64,000 nucleotides of DNA from the NCBI RefSeq assembly GCF_040548735.1, contig NZ_JBEPSD010000001.1, positions 806,001-870,000 of the forward strand, given 5' to 3'. Under the pieces are notes generated by a model. The model worked only from the letters and a program-made list of their open reading frames with translations. It was not told the origin of the DNA and ran no database searches. The DNA is from Rhodanobacter soli (GTDB lineage Bacteria; Pseudomonadota; Gammaproteobacteria; Xanthomonadales; Rhodanobacteraceae). This document shows, one piece after another, positions 57,568 to 64,000 of the stretch (its first letter is position 1; each line of letters opens with the position of its first letter). The position numbers and the translations under genes are program-made.

Positions 57568-59580
57568 ATGAAATCCGTACGCTTCGCCATTCTCTGGATC
57601 GCGTGTTTGCTGGCGTGTCCCTCGGGAGAGGCGGCGGCGACGCGCGCTTTCCAGTTGAGCGATCTGCAGAAGATCGTCTCCCTCGGCGATCCGCAGATTT
57701 CCCCGGACGGGAAGGAAATCGCCGTGGTCGTGTCCACACCGGATTGGAGTACGGATAAAGCCATAAAAAAGATCGACCTGGTGGCTGTGGCGAACGGTAC
57801 GCGCCGCACCCTCGTCAGTCATCGCGACAACCTGTCCTCGCCGCGCTGGTCACCCGACGGCGCGCGCCTGGCGTTCCTCGCGAAAGACCCCCGAACCAGG
57901 AAAACCCAGGTCTTCATCATGCCGATGAAGGGCGGCGGGGCACGGCGTGCAACCGACAACGGGCAAGGCGTGGGCGACTACGCCTGGAGTCCCGACGGGA
58001 AGAGCATCGCGTTCATCGCACAGGACCCGCCGCTCCACGCGGAAGCCATCAAGGCGCACAACAAGGTGTTCCGGATCACCCATGGTCATTTCCTGCTGGA
58101 CAAGGAGGTCGCGCCCTGGCAGTTGTGGGTGGCACCGGCCTCGGGCGGGAAAGCCAGGCAGCTGACCCGCGGCGCCTTCAGCCTCGGCACCGATCACGGA
58201 GGCGCGACAACGCCCATCTGGAGCCGCGACGGCAAGCGCGTCGCGTTCACGCAATTTCCGGACGTGCATTGGGCGTCGTCGTTTCGTTCCGTCATCGGCG
58301 AAGTGGACGTCGCGAGCGGCGACATGCGGACACTGGTTTCCGCGCCAGGCTCGGACCATGTCGAATTCGCGCCAGCGGGCGACGCCCATGCGTTCTCGCG
58401 CCCGCGTGGCGGCGACCAGAACAACGGCGACGCCGTGTATGTGAACGTGGACGGCAAAGCCTACGACGCGACGGCGGCGCTGGCCCGCCACTTCGGCAAC
58501 TACGCCTGGATGCCGGACGGCCGGACACTGATCACCGCTGGCGGGCTGGGCACGCATACGGTGCTCTGGAAGCAACCGCTATCGGGGAAAGCCACGCTGC
58601 TCGATCTCGGCGATGTGGAAGCCAACAACGGCCTGGGCATCACGACGAGCAGCAGTACGACCAGCATGAGCGTTTCCAGAACGGGCGCCATCGCCTTTAT
58701 CGGCACCACGGCAAATCACCCCTGTGAGCTGTACGTTCTGGATTCCATCGATGCCAGGCCACGCCGGCTCACCGACGTGAACGCCTTCACGGACAGTCTC
58801 GACCTGGGCCGTACCGAATCCATCGAATGGATGGGCCCGGACGGCTTTCGCGAAGATGGCGTACTGGTCTACCCGGTCGGTTACCAGCAAGGCCGCAAAT
58901 ACCCGCTGGTACTCGTGATCCACGGCGGCCCCCCGATTTCCTCCAACGCGGGTTTCCAGCAGCTGGCGCAACTGTTCGCGGCCGCCGGCTTCCTGGTGTT
59001 CCAGCCGAACTACCGCGGCAGCACCAATCTGGGCGACGCGTACCAGCATGCCATTTACCGCAACACGGGCGACGGTCCGGGCAAGGACGTGATGGCGGGA
59101 CTCGCCGCCGTGGAGAAGCTCGGCATGGTGGACGAGAGCCGCATCGGCGTGAGCGGGTGGTCGTATGGCGGCTTCATGACCGCATGGCTCACCAGCCATT
59201 ACGACGTATGGAAAGCCGCCGTCGCCGGCGCGCCGCTCACCGACTGGCTGATGGACTACAGCATCTCCTACTACCAGGAGGCCGACGCCCATCTCTTCGG
59301 CTCATCGCCCTGGACGAATGCCGGCTGGGACATCTGGCGTGCGCAGTCACCGATCACGTACGTGCGCAACGTCAAGGCCCCCACCCTGATCCTGGGCGAC
59401 GTGATGGATTCGAACGTGCCGCTGGTGAATGCCGAGGAGTGGTACCACGGGCTGCGCGACAACGGCGTCACCGTCGAGTTCTACGCCTATCCCGAAACAT
59501 CGCATCTACCCCACGACATCGTGCAGATCAGCGACGTCTACCGCCGGTGGGTGGGGTGGATGGAGAAATACCTCAAGTGA
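57568..59580 (+). CDS. Exported S9 family prolyl-oligopeptidase-like peptidase
   Basis: Serine peptidase of 670 aa, S9C (acylaminoacyl peptidase/DPP-like). Signal peptide (about 1-25), a beta-propeller with WD40-like repeats (about 35-390; ISPDGKEIA, RWSPDGARLAF, AWSPDGKSIAF) and an alpha/beta-hydrolase domain (about 420-670). Triad: Ser532 in GWSYGGF, Asp614 in GDVMDSNVP and His646 in TSHLP. It should remove dipeptides or acyl-amino acids from short peptides in the periplasm. Follows the receptor by 45 bp, so it is likely in the same operon. Confidence 0.9.
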   Translation: MKSVRFAILWIACLLACPSGEAAATRAFQLSDLQKIVSLGDPQISPDGKEIAVVVSTPDWSTDKAIKKIDLVAVANGTRRTLVSHRDNLSSPRWSPDGARLAFLAKDPRTRKTQVFIMPMKGGGARRATDNGQGVGDYAWSPDGKSIAFIAQDPPLHAEAIKAHNKVFRITHGHFLLDKEVAPWQLWVAPASGGKARQLTRGAFSLGTDHGGATTPIWSRDGKRVAFTQFPDVHWASSFRSVIGEVDVASGDMRTLVSAPGSDHVEFAPAGDAHAFSRPRGGDQNNGDAVYVNVDGKAYDATAALARHFGNYAWMPDGRTLITAGGLGTHTVLWKQPLSGKATLLDLGDVEANNGLGITTSSSTTSMSVSRTGAIAFIGTTANHPCELYVLDSIDARPRRLTDVNAFTDSLDLGRTESIEWMGPDGFREDGVLVYPVGYQQGRKYPLVLVIHGGPPISSNAGFQQLAQLFAAAGFLVFQPNYRGSTNLGDAYQHAIYRNTGDGPGKDVMAGLAAVEKLGMVDESRIGVSGWSYGGFMTAWLTSHYDVWKAAVAGAPLTDWLMDYSISYYQEADAHLFGSSPWTNAGWDIWRAQSPITYVRNVKAPTLILGDVMDSNVPLVNAEEWYHGLRDNGVTVEFYAYPETSHLPHDIVQISDVYRRWVGWMEKYLK

Positions 59581-59631
59581 CGGACGCCCCGCCTCGTCGC
59601 GAGGATCAGGGATCTGCGGTGCCGCCGGTCG

Positions 59632-60720
59632 TCAGACGTTGAACAGGAAGTGCAGCACGTCGCCGTCCTTGACGATGTACTCCTTGCCTTCCTTGCGCAA
59701 CCGGCCCGCCGCTGCGGCACCGGCCTCGCCTTTGTACTGGATGAAGTCGTCGTAGCCGACCGTCTCGGCGCGGATGAAGCCGCGCTCGAAGTCGGTATGG
59801 ATCACCCCGGCGGCCTGCGGCGCGGTGGCGCCGCGCTTCACCTGCCACGCGCGCACTTCCTTCACGCCGGCGGTGAAATAGGTCTGCAGGTCGAGCAGCT
59901 TGTAGCCGGCGCGGATCACCCGGTTCAGGCCCGGCTCGTCCAGGCCCATGTCCTTGAGAAACTCGTCGCGATCGGCCTCGTCGAGCTGCGCCAGCTCCTC
60001 CTCGATCGCCGCGCACACCGGCACCACCTCGGCACCCTCGGTGACGGCGCGCTCGCGCACGGCGTCGAGCAACGGGTTGTTCTCGAAGCCGTCGTCGGCC
60101 ACGTTGGCGATGTACATCAGCGGCTTCAGGGTGAGCAGGAACAGGTCGCGCACCAGCGCCTTCTCTTCCTCGTCCAGGCCCAGGCTGCGTGCCGACCTGC
60201 CCTCGTTGAGGCCGGCGGAGAGCTTCTGCAACACCGGCTTGCGCGCCATGGCCTCCTTGTCGTTCGCCTTGGCCGCGCGCTCGGCACGGTTCAGCGCCTT
60301 GTCCACCGACTCCAGGTCGGCCAGCGCCAGCTCGGTGTCGATGGTGTCGATGTCGGAGATCGGGTCGACCTTGCCGGCGACGTGGATCACGTCGCCCTCG
60401 AAGCAGCGCACCACGTGGGCGATCGCGTCCACCTCGCGGATGTGCGCCAGGAACTTGTTGCCCAGGCCTTCGCCCTTCGACGCGCCGGCGACCAGGCCGG
60501 CGATGTCGACGAACTCCACCGCGGTCGGCACCACCTTCTGCGGATTGACGATCTCCGACAACGCGTTCAGCCGCGGATCCGGCACCGGCACCACGCCCAC
60601 GTTCGGCTCGATCGTGCAGAACGGGAAGTTCGCCGCGGCGATGCCGGCCTTGGTCAGCGCGTTGAACAGGGTGGACTTGCCGACGTTGGGCAGTCCGACG
60701 ATGCCGCATTTGATGCCCAT
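59632..60720 (-). CDS. ychF: Ribosome-binding GTPase/ATPase YchF
   Basis: Obg-like P-loop NTPase, 362 aa from ATG 60720 ([17 protein letters not shown]). G-domain with GLPNVGKST and [17 protein letters not shown], a helical insert and the C-terminal TGS domain (about 279-362). YchF prefers ATP and links to the ribosome and oxidative stress. Standard pth-ychF order, 58 bp after pth. Confidence 0.97.
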   Translation of the reverse strand: MGIKCGIVGLPNVGKSTLFNALTKAGIAAANFPFCTIEPNVGVVPVPDPRLNALSEIVNPQKVVPTAVEFVDIAGLVAGASKGEGLGNKFLAHIREVDAIAHVVRCFEGDVIHVAGKVDPISDIDTIDTELALADLESVDKALNRAERAAKANDKEAMARKPVLQKLSAGLNEGRSARSLGLDEEEKALVRDLFLLTLKPLMYIANVADDGFENNPLLDAVRERAVTEGAEVVPVCAAIEEELAQLDEADRDEFLKDMGLDEPGLNRVIRAGYKLLDLQTYFTAGVKEVRAWQVKRGATAPQAAGVIHTDFERGFIRAETVGYDDFIQYKGEAGAAAAGRLRKEGKEYIVKDGDVLHFLFNV

Positions 60721-60778
60721 GGGAGGGTAGGACTCCTGAAAATTGTTGGAACTTGCATCGGGGGAACCTGGAGAAGCG

Positions 60779-61357
60779 TCAGGTCGGCGTATGCAGCAGC
60801 TGCATCGCCTTGTCGAACTGGCCGTCCACCGCCAGCGGCAACACGTCCAGCGCACGGGCCACGCCGTCGAGGATCGCATCCTCGTCCGTGGCCGAAGGCC
60901 GGCCCAGCACCCATGGCGTGACCTGGTCGCGGTGGCCGGGATGACCGATGCCCACGCGCAGGCGATGGAACTTGCCGTGGCCGAGGTGGGCCATGATGTC
61001 GCGCAGGCCGTTCTGGCCGCCGTGGCCGCCGTCGAACTTCAGGCGCACGGTGCCGGGCGGCAGGTCCAAGTCGTCATGCGCGACCAGGCATTGCTCCGGC
61101 TCGATCTTGTAGTAGCGCAGCGCCGAGACCACGGCGATGCCGCTCTTGTTCATGAAGGTGGCCGGCTTCAACAGCCAGACCGGTTCGCCGCCGAGGCGCA
61201 CGCGGCAGGCTTCGCCGTGCAGCTTGCCGTCGAAGGCGAAGCGCTCGCCCTGCCCGCTGGCGAGGGCATCAACTAGCCAGAACCCGGCGTTGTGCCGGGT
61301 TCGGAGGTATTCGGCACCGGGATTGCCCAGCCCGACGATGAGTCGCAAACCAGCCAT
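60779..61357 (-). CDS. pth: Peptidyl-tRNA hydrolase
   Basis: Pth, 192 aa from ATG 61357 ([14 protein letters not shown]). Catalytic His22 in TRHNAGF, Asn12 in GLGNPG, substrate-site [10 protein letters not shown] near 65 and HDDLDLPPG near 92. Recycles drop-off peptidyl-tRNA. Lies after rplY, a common pairing. Confidence 0.97.
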   Translation of the reverse strand: MAGLRLIVGLGNPGAEYLRTRHNAGFWLVDALASGQGERFAFDGKLHGEACRVRLGGEPVWLLKPATFMNKSGIAVVSALRYYKIEPEQCLVAHDDLDLPPGTVRLKFDGGHGGQNGLRDIMAHLGHGKFHRLRVGIGHPGHRDQVTPWVLGRPSATDEDAILDGVARALDVLPLAVDGQFDKAMQLLHTPT

Positions 61358-61375
61358 GCGGACAAGCAGCAGTGA

Positions 61376-61404
61376 CGCTCCGCGCTCCAATGGAGCGCGG
61401 AGCG
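61376..61404 (-). terminator. Hairpin after rplY
   Basis: A 13-bp GC-rich perfect stem CGCTCCGCGCTCC / GGAGCGCGGAGCG with loop AAT (ATT on the minus strand), 7 bp after rplY. No U-run follows, so it may reduce but not stop transcription into pth. Confidence 0.5.
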
Positions 61405-61411
61405 GCGCGGC

Positions 61412-62080
61412 TTACTTCTTGTCGTCCTTCTTGGCCGGCGCGGCGGCGGCAGGAGCCGCAGCCGGCGCAGCCTCGTCGGCCGGCGCTTCCTCGGCTTCTT
61501 CCTGCACGGTGTTGGCCGTGACCACCGCAATGTCGTGGCCTTCGCCGCCATGCGCCGCGACCAGCTCGACGTTCTTCGGCAGCTTCAGCTGCGACAGATG
61601 GATGATGTCGCCGGGCTTCAGGTCGGCCAGATCCAGTTCGATCGCCTCGGGCAGGTCCTTCGGCAGGCAGGTGATTTCCACTTCGGTCAGGTTGTGCGAG
61701 ATCACCACGCCGGAGGTTTTCGCGGCCGCGGACTTTTCCTTGTTCAGGAAGTGCAGCGGCACGCTGACACGGATCGCTTCCTTCTCGTTCACGCGCAGGA
61801 AATCCATGTGCATCATCAGCTGCTTGAACGGGTGCTTCTGCCAGTCGCGCACCAGCACCTTCTGCACCTTGCCGTCGACGTTCAGGTCGAGCACCGAGGA
61901 GAAGAACCACTCGTTCTTGGCAGCGAGCAGGATGGTGTTGTGTTCGATCTGGATGCTCTGCGGAGCCTGATCGCCGCCGTACACGACGGCCGGCACGAAG
62001 CTCGCATGACGCAGGCGGCGGCTCGCACCTTTCCCCTCGTCCTTGCGGCTCTGCGCCTTGATTTCATGAGTCTTGGACAT
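61412..62080 (-). CDS. rplY: 50S ribosomal protein L25/general stress protein Ctc (long form)
   Basis: L25 of the long TL5/Ctc type, 222 aa. N-domain (about 1-95) binds 5S rRNA (KGASRRLRHASFVPAVVYGG); beta-rich C-domain (about 100-185, HFLNKEKSAAAKTSGVVIS) and an Ala/Glu/Lys-rich tail. Operon position prs-rplY-pth-ychF. Confidence 0.97.
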   Translation of the reverse strand: MSKTHEIKAQSRKDEGKGASRRLRHASFVPAVVYGGDQAPQSIQIEHNTILLAAKNEWFFSSVLDLNVDGKVQKVLVRDWQKHPFKQLMMHMDFLRVNEKEAIRVSVPLHFLNKEKSAAAKTSGVVISHNLTEVEITCLPKDLPEAIELDLADLKPGDIIHLSQLKLPKNVELVAAHGGEGHDIAVVTANTVQEEAEEAPADEAAPAAAPAAAAPAKKDDKK

Positions 62081-62161
62081 TTCGTTGCTACCTTGGTTTT
62101 TTAAGAACCGCCTCGCGGCAGTTGCATGACTTTTCCGCGACCAGAAAAGCCGGTGGTGCCA

Positions 62162-62176
62162 GGCGGCCGAGCCGCC
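62162..62176 (-). terminator. Small hairpin after prs
   Basis: Stem GGCGGC / GCCGCC with 3-nt loop, about 18 bp after the prs stop. Weak evidence for termination as no U-run follows. Confidence 0.35.
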
Positions 62177-62193
62177 ATGGCGAAATCAGTGGA

Positions 62194-63153
62194 TCAATCC
62201 ACGTACAGCGAGCTCACCGACTCGCCAAAGGCGATGCGGCGAATGGTTTCGGCCAGCAGCTCGGCGACCGAGAGCTGGCGGATCTTGGCGCAGGCCTGCA
62301 CTTCCGGGCGCAGCGGCAAGGTGTTGGTGACCACCAGCTGGTCGAGCTGGGAGCCTTCGATGTTGCTGATCGCCGCACCCGACAGCACCGGGTGCACGCA
62401 GTAGGCAACCACCTTGCGGGCGCCACGCTCCTTCAGTGCCGCTGCCGCCGCACACAGCGTGCCGGCGGTGTCGACGATGTCGTCGACCATCACGCAGGTC
62501 TTGCCGTCCACGTCGCCGATGATGTTCATCACGGTGGACACGTTCGCGCGCGGCCGGCGCTTGTCGATGATCGCCAGGTCGGCGTCGTCCAGCCGCTTGG
62601 CGATCGCGCGTGCGCGCACCACGCCGCCCACGTCCGGGCTGACCACGATCAGGTCGTCCATGCTGTGGCTGCGCCAGATGTCGGCCAGCAGCACCGGCGA
62701 GGCGTATACGTTGTCGACCGGAATGTCGAAGAAACCCTGGATCTGGTCGGCATGCAGGTCCACCGTCAGCACCCGGTCGACGCCGGCGGCGCCGATCATG
62801 CTGGCCGCCAGCTTGGCGGTGATCGGCACCCGCGCCGAGCGCGGCCGGCGATCCTGCCGGGCATAGCCGAAATACGGGATCACCGCGGTGACGCTGGCCG
62901 CCGAGGCGCGCTTCAGCGCATCGGTCAGCGCCAGCAGCTCGAACAGGTTGACCGCGCTCGGCGCGCCGGTCGGCTGCAGCACGAACACTTCCTGCTTGCG
63001 GACGTTCTCCTCGATCTCGATCTGCACTTCGCCGTCGCTGAACGTGCCGACCAGGGCCTTGCCCAGCGGCACACCCAGGCGATGGGCGACATCCTCGGCC
63101 AGGGCACGATGTGCGTTACCGGTAAACAGCATCATCGGGGTGGACGTGTCCAC
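62194..63153 (-). CDS. prs: Ribose-phosphate pyrophosphokinase
   Basis: PRPP synthetase, 319 aa, turning ribose 5-phosphate and ATP into PRPP for nucleotide, His and Trp synthesis. ATP-loop KIRQLS-type end segment, [10 protein letters not shown] near 106, [11 protein letters not shown] near 136 and PRPP-binding [13 protein letters not shown] near 219 are present. Follows tRNA-Gln by 33 bp. Confidence 0.98.
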   Translation of the reverse strand: MDTSTPMMLFTGNAHRALAEDVAHRLGVPLGKALVGTFSDGEVQIEIEENVRKQEVFVLQPTGAPSAVNLFELLALTDALKRASAASVTAVIPYFGYARQDRRPRSARVPITAKLAASMIGAAGVDRVLTVDLHADQIQGFFDIPVDNVYASPVLLADIWRSHSMDDLIVVSPDVGGVVRARAIAKRLDDADLAIIDKRRPRANVSTVMNIIGDVDGKTCVMVDDIVDTAGTLCAAAAALKERGARKVVAYCVHPVLSGAAISNIEGSQLDQLVVTNTLPLRPEVQACAKIRQLSVAELLAETIRRIAFGESVSSLYVD

Positions 63154-63186
63154 AGTGGTTACCTCGAAAACTTGGCCATCATGAAA

Positions 63187-63263
63187 TGGCTGGGGCGGCA
63201 GGATTCGAACCTGCGAATGCGGGAATCAAAATCCCGTGCCTTAACCAGCTTGGCGACGCCCCA
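63187..63263 (-). tRNA. trnQ: tRNA-Gln (anticodon TTG)
   Basis: 77 nt with encoded CCA. Acceptor TGGGGCG / CGCCCCA, anticodon loop TTTTGAT, T arm GTTCGAATC. Located between ispE and prs, as in many gammaproteobacteria. Confidence 0.97.
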
Positions 63264-63311
63264 GTGATATTTGTGTCTCTGCTCGTGCCTGATCCGTCTC
63301 TGCCGCCGCCG

Positions 63312-64000
63312 TCACGTCGCGCCCCGGTGGCGCGCCGATGCCTCATGCAAGGGCGACACGTCGACACCCGTGGCGAGATGCGCCGTGAACGCCGCCGGAC
63401 ATTGCCGAGCCACCGCTTGCGCCCGCTCCAGCGAACGCAGTTCCAGGAACACGCAACCACCGCTGCCGGAAAGCCGCGCCTGACCGAAGCCGCCCAGCCA
63501 GTCCAGCGCCGCGGCTACCCGCGGGTGCCGCGCGCGCACCACCGGTGCAAAGGCATTTTCTGTCGTTTCGCCGGAAGCAAAGGATGAAATTGTCGCCCGC
63601 GGGGCATTTCGTGTCAATTCAGGCGCTTGAAAAAGCGCGGCGGTCGGCACCGGCTCGTGCGGGTCGAGCACCACGTAATGGCGCGGCGGCAGGGCCAGCG
63701 GAGTGAGCTGCTCGCCCACGCCTTCGGCCCACGCCGAACGGCCGCGCACGAATACCGGCACGTCGGCACCGAGCTGGCGCCCCAGTTCCGCCAGCGCATC
63801 CTCGTCCAGGCCCAGCTGCCACAGCTGGTTCAACCCCACCAGCACGGTCGCCGCGTCGGAACTGCCACCGCCCAGCCCGCCGCCCATCGGGATGCGCTTG
63901 TCCACGTCGATGTCGGCGCCCACCGGCGTGCCAGCCCGTTCCTGCAACAGCCGCGCCGCCCGCACCGCCAGGTCGGCGGACTCGGGCACGCCCGACACCT
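63312..64000 (-). CDS. ispE: 4-diphosphocytidyl-2-C-methyl-D-erythritol kinase (partial; 5' end beyond window)
   Basis: C-terminal part (about 228 residues visible) of the GHMP kinase of the MEP isoprenoid pathway, which phosphorylates CDP-ME. The ATP-binding PMGGGLGGGSSDAAT is present near the window edge and LSGSGGCVF in the C-domain. About 60 N-terminal residues, including the substrate-binding start, lie past base 64000. The usual lolB-ispE-tRNA-prs order suggests lolB outside the window. Confidence 0.95.
   Translation of the reverse strand, partial: VSGVPESADLAVRAARLLQERAGTPVGADIDVDKRIPMGGGLGGGSSDAATVLVGLNQLWQLGLDEDALAELGRQLGADVPVFVRGRSAWAEGVGEQLTPLALPPRHYVVLDPHEPVPTAALFQAPELTRNAPRATISSFASGETTENAFAPVVRARHPRVAAALDWLGGFGQARLSGSGGCVFLELRSLERAQAVARQCPAAFTAHLATGVDVSPLHEASARHRGAT

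Noticed and set aside
54844-57822. Minus-strand open frame of 992 codons opposite the TonB receptor
   Set aside because: No recognisable domain, and it covers the clear receptor gene end to end.
60743-61276. Plus-strand frame opposite pth
   Set aside because: Shadow of pth; no ribosome site and composition typical of antisense frames.

Overview
This window is chromosomal DNA from a high-GC gammaproteobacterium. The gene order and protein sequences (class II DAHP synthase, L18 starting MTMNKN, the ispE/tRNA-Gln/prs/rplY/pth/ychF run, a rng-yhdP pair, a FecI/FecR/TonB-receptor locus) fit the order Lysobacterales (Xanthomonadales), most likely family Rhodanobacteraceae (Rhodanobacter, Dyella, Frateuria and relatives). 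That placement is an inference from recognised sequences, not from a database search. I saw no insertion sequence, prophage or CRISPR array.

Layout. 1-13.5 kb is a mixed housekeeping region: a truncated sterol-desaturase-family gene, yhdP and rng (minus strand), an ATP-pyrophosphatase plus Mug-type glycosylase pair (plus), two c-type cytochromes (minus), a secreted amidase (plus), then class II DAHP synthase and dsbB (minus). From about 13.6 to 47.0 kb one strand (minus) carries almost the whole transcription/translation supercluster. In transcription order it reads tRNA-Tyr, tRNA-Gly, tRNA-Thr, tuf2, tRNA-Trp, secE, nusG, rplK, rplA, rplJ, rplL, rpoB, rpoC, rpsL, rpsG, fusA, tuf1, then the S10 operon (rpsJ to rpsQ), the spc operon (rplN to secY, no rpmJ) and the alpha operon (rpsM to rplQ). 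Candidate promoters with GC-rich discriminators lie before tRNA-Tyr, rplK, rpsL, rpsJ and rpsM. Hairpins with U-runs sit in the rpsJ leader and between rplA and rplJ.

47-50.4 kb has a YciA-type thioesterase (minus), then a membrane sensor/SpoIIE phosphatase/anti-sigma kinase fusion overlapping a STAS antagonist, a partner-switching pair. 50.4-59.6 kb is an apparent peptide-utilisation locus: a secreted cyanophycinase fused to an isoaspartyl peptidase (minus), divergent from an ECF sigma factor, FecR anti-sigma factor, STN-type TonB receptor and exported S9 peptidase. 59.6-64 kb holds ychF, pth, rplY, prs, tRNA-Gln and the 3' part of ispE, all minus strand.

The most unusual signal is a family of intergenic paired hairpins. 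Each has a 5-7 bp stem closing a hexanucleotide loop of the type ANGGAN, followed by a short spacer usually containing TCTT, then a second hairpin with a loop such as AGGGAA. Copies occur in rplQ/rpoA, rpsK/rpsM, rplF/rplR, fusA/rpsG (a run of six hairpins), tuf2/tRNA-Trp (two copies) and tuf2/tRNA-Thr. Stems differ between copies while loops, spacer and flanks stay similar, and both orientations occur relative to transcription. The second item of note is the one-polypeptide cyanophycinase/isoaspartyl-peptidase fusion next to a FecIR-TonB signalling system.
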